A stretch of 64,000 nt of DNA from Pigmentiphaga kullae (GCF_004216695.1 NZ_SGXC01000004.1:62001-126000), one strand, 5' to 3'. Shown: positions 42,056 through 51,855, counted from the stretch's first letter. Notes: generated by a model from the sequence alone, not told the origin. Made by a program: numbers and translations.

Positions 42056-42949
42056 ATGCGCGAACTGGTGTTCGACTGCCCCGAGCAATTGGCCGAGCCG
42101 CTGTCCGACGCGCTGCTGGAAGCGGGCGTGTTGTCGGTGTCGGTCGAGGATGCCGATTTCGGTACCGAGGCCGAGCGGCCCTTGTTCGGCGAGCCCGGCC
42201 TGGAGCCGGAAACCCAGGCCTGGTCGCGCAATCGCGTCGTGGCGCTGCTGCCCGACGGCGAGGATCCGGCCCAGTTGCTGGCGGTCGCCTGCGCGGCCTG
42301 CGGCATCGACGAGCCCCCCGTCTGGCAATTGCGCGACGTGCCCGATGCCGACTGGGTCCGCCTGACCCAGTCGCAGTTCGAGCCCATCGAGGTCGACGCC
42401 CGCATCTGGATCGTGCCGACCTGGCACGAAGTGCCGGACCGTCCGGGTACGATCTCCATCCGCCTGGACCCGGGCCTGGCCTTCGGCACCGGCAGCCATC
42501 CCACCACCCATCTGTGCCTGGCCTGGCTGGCCGCCAACCTGCAGGCCGGCCGCAGCGTGCTGGACTACGGCTGCGGGTCGGGCATCCTGGCGATTGCCGC
42601 GCGCAAGCTTGGCGCCGGAGAAACCGTGGGCATCGACATCGACCCGCAGGCGGTCCAGTCCGCCCAGGCCAATGCCCAGGCCAACGAGGTCGAGGTCCTG
42701 ACCGGACTGCCCGACGTGCGCCAGGGCTGGCGCGCCGACGTGGTGGTCGCCAACATCCTGTCCAATCCGCTCAAGGTGCTCGCCCCCATGCTGTGCGACC
42801 GCGTGCTGCCGGGCGGCGACCTGATCCTGTCGGGCGTGCTCGAGCGGCAGGCCGACGAGGTCGCGCAGGCGTACGCGCCGTGGATCGAGATGAAGGTCTG
42901 GCGCGCGCTGGACGGCTGGGTCTGCCTGCACGGGCAGCGTCCCGCCTGA
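42056..42949 (+). CDS. prmA: Ribosomal protein L11 methyltransferase
   Basis: This 297-residue protein has an N-terminal substrate-recognition domain and a class I SAM methyltransferase domain with FGTGSHPTTHLCL, LDYGCGSGILAIAARKLG and VVANILSNPL. It trimethylates several amino groups of ribosomal protein L11. The accBC-prmA order is common in proteobacteria. It lies 15 bp after accC. Confidence 0.96.
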   Translation: MRELVFDCPEQLAEPLSDALLEAGVLSVSVEDADFGTEAERPLFGEPGLEPETQAWSRNRVVALLPDGEDPAQLLAVACAACGIDEPPVWQLRDVPDADWVRLTQSQFEPIEVDARIWIVPTWHEVPDRPGTISIRLDPGLAFGTGSHPTTHLCLAWLAANLQAGRSVLDYGCGSGILAIAARKLGAGETVGIDIDPQAVQSAQANAQANEVEVLTGLPDVRQGWRADVVVANILSNPLKVLAPMLCDRVLPGGDLILSGVLERQADEVAQAYAPWIEMKVWRALDGWVCLHGQRPA

Positions 42950-42961
42950 CGGACGCCAGGC

Positions 42962-44155
42962 ATGACGCTCGCCACTCGCTGCCCCCAGTGCGCCACGGCG
43001 TTCCGGGTGGCTCCCGACCAGATCAAGCTGCGCGGCGGCTGGGTGCGGTGCGGGGTCTGCAACGAAGTCTTCGATAGCAGCCAGAGCCTGATCGAGCTGG
43101 ACCCGGCCGGCGGCGCGCCGCGCCCGGTGGCCGCAGGTCCGGCCTCCCTGCCCGAGGCGCCGGCCGAGCCGCACGTGCTGCGCCGGCGCGGGGAAGGGCT
43201 GGTCTCCCCCGCGCAGGACGACGAAGCACCGTCTTTCGCGCCCGAATCCGAACCGCCGTCTTCCGCGTTGCCGGACGTTGCCGACGACGAGTCCGTGGAC
43301 CCGCCTGCCCGCGAGGCTTCACCGCCGGGGGCCGCGCCCTTTTCGATGGCGGGCGACGCCATGCCGCCGCGCGTGGTGGACGAGACCGCCGACGGCGTCC
43401 TGCCTTCGGTGCTGCGATCGCGCCGCGCGGCGCCGGCCGCCATCTCAGACGAAGCCGGCGCCGAGCCGGACGAGACGGCCGGGCAGGAGCCCGCCGCCGC
43501 GGACCCGCATGTTCCCATCGTGGGCGAGTCCCGGCCGCGCGCGCAGGAACCGCGTGCCGACAAGGCGCCCGATTTCCTCGACGAGGAGGCCCGGCAGCGC
43601 GGACGGCGTGCCCAGTGGCTGTGGGGCCTGGCCGCCCTGATCGCGTTGCTGGTCCTGCTGGCGCAGGCGGCCTGGATCTTCCGTGCCGAGATCGCGACCC
43701 GCGTGCCCATGCTCCGCCCCGCCATGGAGCGGCTGTGCCAGCGGTGGCAGTGCACCGTCGGCTATCCCCGCGCCCCCGAACTGCTGGTCATCGAATCGTC
43801 GTCCGTCGAGCCCTGGTCGCCCGAGTCGCCGGGATTCGCGCCGCCCATCGCCGACGTGGCCGAGACCGCGCCGGGCGAGTCCTCGGAAGTCGTCCTGCCG
43901 ACGCGCCAGCTGGCGCTGCGGATGGTGCTGCGCAACCGCGCCGCGTTTCCGCAGTCCTGGCCCGCCATCGAACTGTCGCTGATGGACTTGTCCGACGCGG
44001 TGGCGGCGCGCCGGGTGCTGCTGCCGTCGGTCTATCTGTCGCCCCGCGATTTCGCCCAGCCCCTGGGGCCGCTCCAGGAGCGGGTCCTGCGGATTCCCAT
44101 CGAAACCATCGACGCCCACGCCACCGGCTACCGCGTCGCCATCTTCTATCCGTGA
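42962..44155 (+). CDS. Zinc-ribbon plus DUF3426 membrane protein
   Basis: This 397-residue protein starts with an MJ0042-type zinc ribbon: CPQC at the N-terminus and a second CGVC pair about 20 residues later. A long acidic, Pro/Ala-rich disordered region follows, then one membrane helix (LAALIALLVLLAQAAWIF, about residues 223-240) and a C-terminal DUF3426 domain of about 150 residues. The function is not established. It is found next to prmA in many beta-proteobacteria. The PfkB kinase gene starts 5 bp after its stop. Confidence 0.9.
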   Translation: MTLATRCPQCATAFRVAPDQIKLRGGWVRCGVCNEVFDSSQSLIELDPAGGAPRPVAAGPASLPEAPAEPHVLRRRGEGLVSPAQDDEAPSFAPESEPPSSALPDVADDESVDPPAREASPPGAAPFSMAGDAMPPRVVDETADGVLPSVLRSRRAAPAAISDEAGAEPDETAGQEPAAADPHVPIVGESRPRAQEPRADKAPDFLDEEARQRGRRAQWLWGLAALIALLVLLAQAAWIFRAEIATRVPMLRPAMERLCQRWQCTVGYPRAPELLVIESSSVEPWSPESPGFAPPIADVAETAPGESSEVVLPTRQLALRMVLRNRAAFPQSWPAIELSLMDLSDAVAARRVLLPSVYLSPRDFAQPLGPLQERVLRIPIETIDAHATGYRVAIFYP

Positions 44156-44160
44156 CCGCC

Positions 44161-45117
44161 ATGGCCCATCCCGAAACCGCTCCCGTCATCATCTGCGGCT
44201 CCGTTGCGTTCGATACGATCATGGTGTTCGAAGGCAAGTTCCAGGAGCACATCCTGCCCGAGCAGGTGCACGCGCTCAGCGTCTCCTTCCTGGTGCCGTC
44301 CATGCGCAAGGAGTACGGCGGCTGCGCGGGCAACATCGCCTACAACATGCGGCTGCTGGGCGGTACGCCCGTGCCGGTGGCCACCGTGGGCGAGGACGCG
44401 GGCGATTACCTGCGCCGCATGCGCGAGCAGGGCACCAACGTCGATTGGGTCAAGATCGTTCCCGACACCTTCACCGCCCAGTGCTTCATCACGACCGACC
44501 TGGCGGACAACCAGATCACCGCCTTCCACCCGGGCGCCATGTCGGCGGCGGCCACCAACGACCTGACCGGAGCGCCCGGCGTCTGGGGCATCGTCGCGCC
44601 CGACGCCAAGGACGGCATGTTCGCGCATGCCCGGCGGCTGCACGCGCAAGGCATCCCCTTCATCTTCGACCTGGGCCAGGCCATGCCGCTGTTCAGCGGC
44701 GAGGACCTGGAGGAAATGCTGGCGCTCGCGCAGGTGCTGACGGTCAACGACTACGAGGCCCATGTGGTCGAGCAGCGCACGGGCCGCAGCATGACCGACA
44801 TCGCCGCCGGCCTGCAGGCGGCCATCGTGACGCGGGGCGAGAAAGGCTCGACGCTGCTGACCGGCGGCCAGGAGATCCGGATCGATCCGGTCAAGGCCGA
44901 GGCCGTGGTGGACCCCACCGGCTGCGGCGATGCCTACCGCGCCGGCCTGCTGTACGGGCTGACGGTGGGATGGCGCTGGGAAGACTGCTGCAAGCTGGCC
45001 AGCCTGATGGGGGCCATCAAGATCGCCTGCCGGGGCCCGCAGAACCACCAGATCAGCCGCGAAGAGATTTCGTCGCGCCTGGAGCGCAGCTACGGACTCT
45101 CGTTGCCCCAGGGTTGA
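44161..45117 (+). CDS. PfkB-family sugar/nucleoside kinase
   Basis: This 318-residue protein has the two PfkB signatures: GGCAGNIAYNMRLLGG near the N-terminus and DPTGCGDAYRAGLLYG with the catalytic Asp near the C-terminus. The family phosphorylates ribose, adenosine, fructose and similar compounds. The overall pattern is close to adenosine-kinase-like members, but I cannot fix the substrate. It ends the accBC-prmA gene row. Confidence 0.92.
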   Translation: MAHPETAPVIICGSVAFDTIMVFEGKFQEHILPEQVHALSVSFLVPSMRKEYGGCAGNIAYNMRLLGGTPVPVATVGEDAGDYLRRMREQGTNVDWVKIVPDTFTAQCFITTDLADNQITAFHPGAMSAAATNDLTGAPGVWGIVAPDAKDGMFAHARRLHAQGIPFIFDLGQAMPLFSGEDLEEMLALAQVLTVNDYEAHVVEQRTGRSMTDIAAGLQAAIVTRGEKGSTLLTGGQEIRIDPVKAEAVVDPTGCGDAYRAGLLYGLTVGWRWEDCCKLASLMGAIKIACRGPQNHQISREEISSRLERSYGLSLPQG

Positions 45118-45277
45118 GGCGCCCGCGGTCATGGTTTGAAACAACCTGGCCCGGTCCGGGGCAGGTGCCCACGGGCCGGGGGCGAACCGACAGGGTATAA
45201 ATCCAGTCCAAGACCTTTGTTTCATACCAAGAAGAGGGCGCTGCGGCGTTTCTCCGCTTTTCCATCAGGATGGCTCT

Positions 45278-45778
45278 ATGAATCCAAGCAATTCGTCTCT
45301 TTCCCTGGCTGCCGGACGCGGACGCGCCCTGGCCGTGGCCGCCGCGCTGTCCGCGCTGGCGCTCCTGGCCGGATGCGCGACGGGCAGCAATTCGGCGTCG
45401 GTCTATGACCGCAACCAGGCGCAGCGCGAGCAGGTGGTGCGCATGGGGACGGTGGAGTCGGTGCGGCGCGTCACGATCGATCGCGGCCAGACCGGCGTGG
45501 GTACGGCCGGCGGCGCCATCGTCGGCGGCGTGGCGGGCAGCAGCATAGGCGGGGGCCGCGGCCAGATCATCACGTCGGTGCTGGGCGCGATCGCCGGCGG
45601 CATCGCCGGGCAGGCCGTGGAAGGCGGCATGTCCAAGCGCGATGGCCTGGAAATCACCGTCCGCTTCCAGAACGGAGAAATGCGCTCCATCGTGCAGGAA
45701 GCCGACGAGATGTTCTACGTCGGGGATCGTGTGCGCGTGCTGAGCGGCACCGGCGCCACCCGCGTCACGCACCTGTAG
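45278..45778 (+). CDS. Glycine-zipper outer-membrane lipoprotein (SlyB/Pcp-like)
   Basis: This 166-residue protein has a lipoprotein signal peptide with the lipobox LLAGC at about residues 29-33. A glycine-zipper 2TM domain (TAGGAIVGGVAGSSIGGG, then GAIAGGIAGQAVEGG) follows, and then a small C-terminal domain with VRFQNGEMRSIVQEAD. Such lipoproteins stabilise the outer membrane and are often under PhoP or sigmaE control, but no such control is visible here. AGGATG precedes the ATG. Confidence 0.93.
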   Translation: MNPSNSSLSLAAGRGRALAVAAALSALALLAGCATGSNSASVYDRNQAQREQVVRMGTVESVRRVTIDRGQTGVGTAGGAIVGGVAGSSIGGGRGQIITSVLGAIAGGIAGQAVEGGMSKRDGLEITVRFQNGEMRSIVQEADEMFYVGDRVRVLSGTGATRVTHL

Positions 45779-45789
45779 CAGGCGCCGGC

Positions 45790-45817
45790 AAGCGCCGGCC
45801 GCTGGGCGGCGGCGCTT
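45790..45817. terminator. Terminator-like hairpin between convergent lipoprotein and yggT genes
   Basis: AAGCGCC and GGCGCTT enclose an inner stem GCCGC/GCGGC with loop TGG and one bulged G. It lies 12 bp after the lipoprotein stop and 34 bp from the yggT stop. Confidence 0.5.
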
Positions 45818-45850
45818 GGTCGATGGCAGGCCTGGCGACCCGGCCGGCGT

Positions 45851-46408
45851 CTACAGCCCGAAGATGGGCAGGCCGATGCGGGACAGCACCATCAGCGCGA
45901 TCTGCGTCAGCAGGAACAGGACCAGCGGCGACAGGTCCAGGCTTCCCAGTGAAGGCAGCACGCGCCGGATCGGATCGAGCAGCGGCGCGGTCAGCGCGTG
46001 AAGGACCGGCATGGCCGGCGCGCCGGGATTGACCCACGACAGGATCACCATCAACAGCGTGACCCACATCACCAGGTTGATGGACCACTTGAGCATCAGC
46101 ATCAACGCGATCCACAGCCCTTCGGGCAGCATGGAAAGCGGGTTGCCGCCCGCCACCAGCATGATGGCCGCCAGATAGATCAGCGCCGTCAACCAGGCCG
46201 CCACCAGGCTGGCCCAATCCACGCCACCCCGCCCCCCCAGCACCCGCCGCAGCGGAATCACCACCCAGTCCGTGACCTGGAACACGGTGCGCGAAACCGG
46301 GTTGTACGGCGGCATCCGCACGAACTGCAGCCACAGCCGCAGCAGCAGTACGGCCCCGTAAAGGGTGAAAACGACGTTGAGCAGAAAACGGGCGATATCG
46401 CCAACCAT
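45851..46408 (-). CDS. YggT-family integral membrane protein
   Basis: This 185-residue protein has two YggT repeats, each with membrane helices and the motif PLRRVLGG or PIRRVLPSLG after the first helix pair. About four to five hydrophobic segments are visible. The function is unclear; homologues have been linked to osmotic tolerance and cell division in other bacteria. I chose the ATG at 46408 with GGAG six bases upstream over the GTG at 46429. Confidence 0.93.
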   Translation of the reverse strand: MVGDIARFLLNVVFTLYGAVLLLRLWLQFVRMPPYNPVSRTVFQVTDWVVIPLRRVLGGRGGVDWASLVAAWLTALIYLAAIMLVAGGNPLSMLPEGLWIALMLMLKWSINLVMWVTLLMVILSWVNPGAPAMPVLHALTAPLLDPIRRVLPSLGSLDLSPLVLFLLTQIALMVLSRIGLPIFGL

Positions 46409-46493
46409 GAGAACTCCGAGTGCCTGCACGATTTATTCAGCAGGCTGTAAGAAAAAGATTATAGCTCCCTGCATAAGTCTCCCACAGACCCAG

Positions 46494-46565
46494 GATGCGG
46501 TGGATCCGGCTCCGCCGGTCCACCCGCATCGCCCCCTGGGGGGCGCGCGAAGCGCGTAGGGGGGC
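46494..46565. repeat. Multi-hairpin, REP-like intergenic element
   Basis: Three consecutive foldback units lie here. The first pairs GATGCGGTGGA and its partner TCCACCCGCATC around CCGGC-TCC-GCCGG (46494-46530). The second is GCCCCC/GGGGGC (46531-46544). The third is CGCGC-GAA-GCGCG (46544-46556), and AGGGGGGC (46558-46565) could instead pair back with GCCCCC. The structure recalls the palindromic intergenic repeats of Burkholderiales. Only one copy is in the window, so repetition is not shown. Confidence 0.5.
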
Positions 46566-46570
46566 ACAAA

Positions 46571-46604
46571 AAACCCCGCCAAAGCTTGCACCTTGGCGGG
46601 GTTT
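46571..46604 (-). terminator. Rho-independent terminator of the histone-like gene
   Basis: AAACCCCGCCAA and TTGGCGGGGTTT form a perfect 12-bp stem with a 10-base loop, 31 bp past the minus-strand stop. A T-run follows on the minus strand. Confidence 0.9.
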
Positions 46605-46635
46605 GAACCAGAGCGCAAGGCGCTCCGATTAGGGC

Positions 46636-47151
46636 TTACGGGCGGCTGCCCGTAGGGAAGGGCCAAGCAGCGGCAGGGTTGAGCGCCGTTTTCGCGCCCG
46701 GCGCAGCCGCGGTCGAGGGCGCAGGGGCAGGCTTTTTGGCGGCAGGCTTCTTGGGGGCCGCCTTCTTGGCCGCAGGCTTCTTCGCCGCAGGCTTCTTGGC
46801 AGCAGCCTTCTTGGCCGGGGCCTTTTTCGCCGCAGGCTTCTTGGCGGCAGCTTTCTTGGCCGGGGCCTTCTTGGCTGCAACCTTCTTCACTGCGGCTTTC
46901 TTGGCCGGAGCCTTCTTGGCCGCAACCTTCTTCACTGCGGCTTTCTTGGCCGGAGCCTTCTTGGCCGCGACCTTCTTCACTGCGGCTTTCTTGGCCGGGG
47001 CCTTCTTGGCCGCAACCTTCTTCACCGCGGCTTTCTTGGCCGGAGCCTTCTTCGCTGCAACCTTCTTCACTGCCGCCTTCTTGGCCGGGGCTTTCTTAGC
47101 CGGGGCTTTCTTGGCTACCGCTTTCTTCGCGGCCTTCTTGGCTGTCGCCAT
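46636..47151 (-). CDS. bph1: Histone H1-like lysine/alanine-rich DNA-binding protein (BpH1 type)
   Basis: This 171-residue protein is almost wholly Lys, Ala, Pro and Val. Residues 26-100 are five identical 15-residue repeats [15 protein letters not shown], followed by three degenerate ones with [10 protein letters not shown], and a neutral tail ending WPFPTGSRP. The composition matches eukaryotic H1 tails and the Bordetella BpH1 proteins, which bind and compact DNA and vary in repeat number between strains. AGGAGC precedes the ATG at 47151, and a strong terminator follows. The gene is single, downstream of nrdB on the same strand with a 379-bp gap. Confidence 0.93.
   Translation of the reverse strand: MATAKKAAKKAVAKKAPAKKAPAKKAAVKKVAAKKAPAKKAAVKKVAAKKAPAKKAAVKKVAAKKAPAKKAAVKKVAAKKAPAKKAAVKKVAAKKAPAKKAAAKKPAAKKAPAKKAAAKKPAAKKPAAKKAAPKKPAAKKPAPAPSTAAAPGAKTALNPAAAWPFPTGSRP
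46852..47076 (-). repeat. Five tandem 45-bp repeats inside the histone-like gene
   Basis: Each 45-bp unit encodes [15 protein letters not shown]; units differ only at a few synonymous positions. Near-identical in-frame units allow length change by slippage or recombination without frameshift. Confidence 0.85.
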
Positions 47152-47530
47152 GGTCTGCTCCTTTACGAGACGTTCAGGGACCCAGAACACGAACCCGCTC
47201 GGACCATCCTCACGGGCTATTCATCGGCGCAAGCCCTGCTGGTGAACGAAACCTCAACAGCGGAATCAGTTTGCGCTAATGAATGCTTTACACAGCCATT
47301 CGACATACCCCGCACCCGGTGCGACCCATGTCGAATGACTTGGCAGACGGTTTCCCGCCTGCCGGATGACACCCCCGTTTGCCCGGCCGCCTTTGCTTCG
47401 TCTTCGACAAAGCAACATGCGCAGGGGCCGGATGGTGCGCTGGGCGAGGGGGCCTGCCCCAATCGCCGCGTCTGAACTCATCCGGGCCCTGCCGGGCGCC
47501 CGAGGGCGCCTGATCCTGTCTACGTGCGGT
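47152..47530. other. 379-bp intergenic region between nrdB and the histone-like gene
   Basis: No convincing gene is present; the short frames have no ribosome binding sites and poor composition. The region should hold the bph1 promoter (minus strand) and the end of the nrdAB transcript. A GC hairpin (GGCGCCC/GGGCGCC, 47495-47510) lies 21 bp after the nrdB stop, and the compound inverted repeat at 47297-47337 is listed separately. Confidence 0.6.
47297..47337. repeat. 41-bp compound inverted repeat
   Basis: Outer arms CATTCGACAT and ATGTCGAATG are perfect 10-bp complements. Inside, CGCACC and GGTGCG pair around a single C, and the two are separated by matching ACCC internal bulges. There is no T-run, so it is not an ordinary terminator. 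It lies about 146 bp upstream of bph1. Confidence 0.6.
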
Positions 47531-48694
47531 CTAGTCCCAGCTCAGCGCCCCGCCGGTCTGGTACTCGATCACACGCGTTTCGAAGAAATTGCGTTCTTTC
47601 TTCAAGTCGATCATTTCCGCCATCCACGGGAAGGGGTTCTCTTCCTGCGGGAACAGCGGTTCGATGCCGATCTGCTGGCAGCGGCGGTTGGCGATGAAGC
47701 GCAGGTACGACTTGAACATCGGCGCATTCAGGCCCAGCACGCCACGCGGCATGGTGTCTTCGGCGTAAGCGTATTCGAGTTCGACCGCCTTGCGGAAGAG
47801 GCCGCGGATTTCCTCGCGGAATTCCGGCGTCCACAGATGCGGGTTCTCGAGCTTGATCGTGTTGATGAGGTCGATGCCGAAATTGCAGTGCATGGACTCG
47901 TCCCGCAGGATGTACATGTACTGCTCGGCCGCGCCGGTCATCTTGTTCTGCCGGCCCAGCGCCAGGATCTGGGTGAAGCCGACGTAGAAGAACAGGCCTT
48001 CCATCAGGCATGCGAAGACGATCAGCGACTTCAGCAGGGTCTGGTCGGCCTCCGGCGTGCCCGTCTTGAAGTTCGGGTCGGCGATGGCGTCGATGAAGGG
48101 GATCAGGAATTCGTCCTTGGCGCGGATGGACGGAACTTCATTGTAGGCATTGAAGATTTCCGACTCGTCCAGGTCCAGGCTTTCGACGATGTACTGGTAG
48201 GCGTGGGTGTGGATCGCTTCCTCGAAGGCCTGGCGCAGCAGGAACTGCCGGCATTCCGGGGCGGTGATGTGGCGATACGTGCCCAGCACGATATTGTTCG
48301 CGGCGAGCGAGTCGGCCGTGACGAAGAACCCCAGGTTGCGCTTGATGATGCGGCGCTCGTCCTCGGTCAGGCCCTCGGGGTTCTTCCACAGCGCGATGTC
48401 GCGCGACATGTTGATTTCCTGCGGCATCCAGTGGTTGGCGCAGGTGGCCAGGTATTTTTCCCAGGCCCACTTGTATTTGAACGGGACCAGCTGGTTGACG
48501 TCCGTCTGGCCGTTGATGATGCGTTTGTCCGCGATGTTGACGCGGCTCGACGAGGCACCGCCGGGCGCGGCAGCGCCCGAGGCCAGCGCGACCTCGTCGA
48601 ACGCGCCGGCGCGTTCGCGCGGCGCGGCGGCGCCCGCCGGCTGCAGGGCCGGCGTGGCGGAGGGGGTGGATACTTCTTCGTCCCAAGACAACAT
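47531..48694 (-). CDS. nrdB: Class Ia ribonucleotide reductase, beta subunit
   Basis: This 387-residue protein has the diiron ligands spread as expected: Asp in [12 protein letters not shown], Glu/His in [16 protein letters not shown] (which also carries the radical Tyr), Glu in [11 protein letters not shown] and Glu/His in [10 protein letters not shown]. It makes the tyrosyl radical that NrdA uses to reduce ribonucleoside diphosphates. The C-terminus ends GGALSWD. The first 70 residues are an Ala/Pro-rich extension. It lies 26 bp after nrdA, with GGAG before the ATG at 48694. Confidence 0.96.
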   Translation of the reverse strand: MLSWDEEVSTPSATPALQPAGAAAPRERAGAFDEVALASGAAAPGGASSSRVNIADKRIINGQTDVNQLVPFKYKWAWEKYLATCANHWMPQEINMSRDIALWKNPEGLTEDERRIIKRNLGFFVTADSLAANNIVLGTYRHITAPECRQFLLRQAFEEAIHTHAYQYIVESLDLDESEIFNAYNEVPSIRAKDEFLIPFIDAIADPNFKTGTPEADQTLLKSLIVFACLMEGLFFYVGFTQILALGRQNKMTGAAEQYMYILRDESMHCNFGIDLINTIKLENPHLWTPEFREEIRGLFRKAVELEYAYAEDTMPRGVLGLNAPMFKSYLRFIANRRCQQIGIEPLFPQEENPFPWMAEMIDLKKERNFFETRVIEYQTGGALSWD

Positions 48695-48720
48695 AGATCG
48701 ACTCCGGTGTTCAGCGGGGG

Positions 48721-51618
48721 TTATTGGCAGGCTTCGCACTCTTCGAAGCCAGGGTCACCCGGCTTCATGGTGCATACCGCCCCGACGATTTCCGGTTCCG
48801 GAAGGTTGGTACCCGACGCGGACATTCCCGCATTGGACGATGCCGTGGGCACGGCGTTCAATTCGCCGCCGCGTCCGGTCGATTTTTCAGCGCTGGTCGC
48901 ACCCAGGGTGCGCAGGTAGTAGGTGGTCTTCAGGCCGCGCTGCCAAGCCAGCTTGTAGGTCTCGTCCAGCTTCTTGCCCGATGCGCCCGCCATATAGATA
49001 TTGAGCGACTGCGACTGGTCGATCCACTTCTGGCGGCGCGCGGCGCATTCCACGAGCCAACGGGGTTCTACCTCGAAGGCCGTCGCATACAGCTTGCGCA
49101 GCTCGGGAGGCACCCGGTCGATCTTGGCGAGACTGCCATCGAAGTACTTCAGGTCCGCGATCATCACCTCGTCCCACAGCCCGAGCTTCTTGAGATCACG
49201 CACCAGGTAATCGTTGACGATCGTGAATTCGCCGGAGAGATTCGATTTGACGTACAAGTTCTGATAAGTCGGTTCAATGCACGCAGATACGCCAATGATA
49301 TTGGAAATCGTCGCCGTCGGGGCAATAGCGATGCAGTTGGAATTGCGCATGCCGTGCAGTTTGATGCGCTCGCGCAACGCATTCCAGTCCATCGACGCGC
49401 TTTCGTCGATGTCGACGTAGCCTCCGCGCTCTTCGCGCAGCAGCTTGATGGAGTCTTGCGGAAGAATGCCGCGGTCCCACAGCGAGCCTTCGAACGACGA
49501 GTAGCGGCCGCGTTCTTCGGCCAGTTCGGTCGACGCGAGGTAGGCGTAATAGCACACCGCTTCCATCGAGCGGTCGGCGAATTCGATGGCGGCATCGGAC
49601 GCGTAGGGCACGCGCATGATGTGCAGCGCGTCCTGGAAGCCCATGATGCCCATGCCGACGGGGCGGTGGCGCAGGTTGGAGTTGCGGGCCTTGTCGACGG
49701 CGTAATAGTTGATGTCGATCACGTTGTCGAGCATGCGCATGGCGACGTGGACCGTGCTGCGCAGCTTGTCGTGGTCGAGCTCGACCGTGCCGTCGGCGTT
49801 GGTCTTCAGGTGCGCGACCAGGTTCACCGAGCCCAGGTTGCAGACGGCGATCTCGGACTCGTTGGTGTTCAGCGTGATCTCGGTGCACAGGTTGGAGCTG
49901 TGGACGACGCCGACGTGCTGCTGGGGCGAGCGGATGTTGCAAGGATCCTTGAACGTGATCCACGGATGGCCGGTCTCGAACAGCATCGACAGCATCTTGC
50001 GCCACAGCGACATGGCCGGGATCTTCTTGAACAGCTTCAATTCGCCGCTGGCGACCTTGGCTTCATAGCCCAGGTAGGCCTTCTCGAATTCCTTGCCCAC
50101 CTTGTCGTGCAGGTCGGGGCAGTCGGACGGCGAGAACAGGGTCCATTCGGCGTTGTCCATGACCCGCTTCATGAACAGGTCGGGGATCCAGTTGGCCGTG
50201 TTCATGTCGTGGGTGCGGCGGCGCTCGTCGCCGGTGTTCTTGCGCAGTTCGAGGAATTCCTCGATGTCCAGGTGCCACGTCTCGAGGTACGTGCACACGG
50301 CGCCCTTGCGCTTGCCGCCCTGGTTGACCGCCACCGCGGTGTCGTTGACCACCTTCAGGAAGGGGACGACGCCCTGGCTTTCGCCGTTGGTGCCCTTGAT
50401 GTGGCTGCGCAGCGCGCGCACGGGGGTCCAGTCGTTGCCCAGGCCGCCGGCGTACTTGGCCAGCAGCGCGTTTTCCTTGATGGCGTCGTAGATGCTTTCC
50501 AGGCTGTCGGCCACCGTGGTCAGGTAGCACGACGACAACTGCGAGTGCAGCGTGCCGGCGTTGAACAGGGTCGGCGTCGAGCTCATGAAGTCGAACGACG
50601 ACAGGATGTTGTAGAACTCGATGGCGCGGGCTTCGCGATCGGTCTCTTCCAGGGCCAGGCCCATCGCGACGCGCATGAAGAAGGCCTGCGGCAGCTCGAT
50701 GCGGGTGCCCTTGATGTGCAGGAAGTAGCGGTCGTACAGGGTCTGCAGGCCCAGGTAGGTGAACTGCAGGTCGCGCGTATCCTTCAGCGCCGCGCCCAGG
50801 CGCGCGAGGTCGTAGGTGGCCAGCTTGGCGTCAAGCAGGCCGCCCTCGATGCCGCGGGCGATGAACTGCGGGAAATATTCGGCGTAGCGCGTGGCCATGG
50901 CTGCCTGCTCGACCTCCTCGCCCAGCACTTCCTTGCGGATGGTGTGCAGCAAGAGACGTGCCGTGACGGTGCTGTAGGCCGGATCCTTTTCCAGCTGCGA
51001 GCGCGCGGCCAGGATGGCGGATTTGAAGATTTCGTCGGTGGAGACGCCGTCGTACAGGTTCTTGACGGTTTCCTTGAAGATGCCTTCGGCCGAGGCGAAT
51101 TCCTCCAGGCCCGAGCACGCGGCCTGGATGATGGCCTGCAGGTGCTGGGGGTCGAGGGGGATGCGCAGGCCGTTCTCGGTGACGTGCACGACGGCCTGGT
51201 CGGGCGAAGTGTGCATCAGCGCGCGCTGCTGGGCGCGTTTCTCGCGGTACAGCACGTAGGCGCGCGCGACGTCATGCTCGCCGGAGCGCATCAGCGCCAG
51301 TTCGACCTGGTCCTGGATGTCTTCGATATGGACCGTGCCGCCGCTGGGCTGGCGGCGGATCAGCGCGTGGACGACCTGTTTGGTCAGGCCTTCGACGAGC
51401 TCGCGCACACGCGCGGAGGCAGCGCCCTGGCCACCGTTGACGGCCAGGAAGGCCTTGGTCAGCGCGATGGAAATCTTGCCGGGTTCGAATCCGACCACGG
51501 CGCCGTTGCGCCGGATGACCTTGTGGTCGGAATACGCGGTCTGGTCGGCTTCGGTCTGTGCGGGCTTGGAAGCTAGCGGCGCAGCGGTCGATTGGGCCGA
51601 GGGAGTCGAGAGTTGCAT
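48721..51618 (-). CDS. nrdA: Class Ia ribonucleotide reductase, alpha subunit
   Basis: This 965-residue protein has one N-terminal ATP-cone ([20 protein letters not shown]), the allosteric activity domain, then the ten-stranded barrel. [11 protein letters not shown] and [20 protein letters not shown] carry active-site cysteines, [12 protein letters not shown] is the substrate phosphate loop, and the tail FEECEACQ holds the redox-shuttle cysteine pair. It reduces NDPs to dNDPs together with NrdB. AGGAGG is well placed for the ATG at 51618. Two NrdR boxes overlap its promoter at 51825-51869. Confidence 0.97.
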   Translation of the reverse strand: MQLSTPSAQSTAAPLASKPAQTEADQTAYSDHKVIRRNGAVVGFEPGKISIALTKAFLAVNGGQGAASARVRELVEGLTKQVVHALIRRQPSGGTVHIEDIQDQVELALMRSGEHDVARAYVLYREKRAQQRALMHTSPDQAVVHVTENGLRIPLDPQHLQAIIQAACSGLEEFASAEGIFKETVKNLYDGVSTDEIFKSAILAARSQLEKDPAYSTVTARLLLHTIRKEVLGEEVEQAAMATRYAEYFPQFIARGIEGGLLDAKLATYDLARLGAALKDTRDLQFTYLGLQTLYDRYFLHIKGTRIELPQAFFMRVAMGLALEETDREARAIEFYNILSSFDFMSSTPTLFNAGTLHSQLSSCYLTTVADSLESIYDAIKENALLAKYAGGLGNDWTPVRALRSHIKGTNGESQGVVPFLKVVNDTAVAVNQGGKRKGAVCTYLETWHLDIEEFLELRKNTGDERRRTHDMNTANWIPDLFMKRVMDNAEWTLFSPSDCPDLHDKVGKEFEKAYLGYEAKVASGELKLFKKIPAMSLWRKMLSMLFETGHPWITFKDPCNIRSPQQHVGVVHSSNLCTEITLNTNESEIAVCNLGSVNLVAHLKTNADGTVELDHDKLRSTVHVAMRMLDNVIDINYYAVDKARNSNLRHRPVGMGIMGFQDALHIMRVPYASDAAIEFADRSMEAVCYYAYLASTELAEERGRYSSFEGSLWDRGILPQDSIKLLREERGGYVDIDESASMDWNALRERIKLHGMRNSNCIAIAPTATISNIIGVSACIEPTYQNLYVKSNLSGEFTIVNDYLVRDLKKLGLWDEVMIADLKYFDGSLAKIDRVPPELRKLYATAFEVEPRWLVECAARRQKWIDQSQSLNIYMAGASGKKLDETYKLAWQRGLKTTYYLRTLGATSAEKSTGRGGELNAVPTASSNAGMSASGTNLPEPEIVGAVCTMKPGDPGFEECEACQ

Positions 51619-51824
51619 AAGGCCTCCTGGATGCATGAAGGCGCGGGGGGCCGCGCCGGTACTCGGTGTTCTGGGATTTGCAGCGAAAAATTCTGGATTA
51701 CAAGGGCGTCAGGCCGCGCCGGAGCGCGGCTTGGGGCCTAACGACGAAGCGCGGAGCGGCAGGCGCCGCCGCACGTCCGGGCTGGTATGGATAAGCCATG
51801 TTTTCCCCTCCCTTGCAGCGCGGG

Positions 51825-51838
51825 CACTACATCTAGTG
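51825..51838 (-). promoter_or_regulatory. NrdR box 1
   Basis: CACTA-CATC-TAGTG is a perfect 5+4+5 inverted repeat matching the known NrdR-box form. It lies 31 bp, three helical turns, from box 2, the spacing typical of NrdR sites. NrdR with dATP represses ribonucleotide reductase genes. Confidence 0.75.
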
Positions 51839-51855
51839 GTGTGTGACCGGCAAGG

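Noticed and set aside
40676-43174. A minus-strand open frame of over 800 codons
   Set aside because: It is antisense to accC and prmA and has no domain of its own.
46679-47245. A plus-strand frame that looks like a repetitive hydrophobic membrane protein ([15 protein letters not shown] repeats)
   Set aside because: It is the reverse complement of the Lys/Ala repeats of the histone-like gene, which has the ribosome binding site and terminator.
48724-51576. A plus-strand open frame of about 950 codons opposite nrdA
   Set aside because: nrdA is unambiguous; the antisense frame has no recognisable domain or ribosome binding site.
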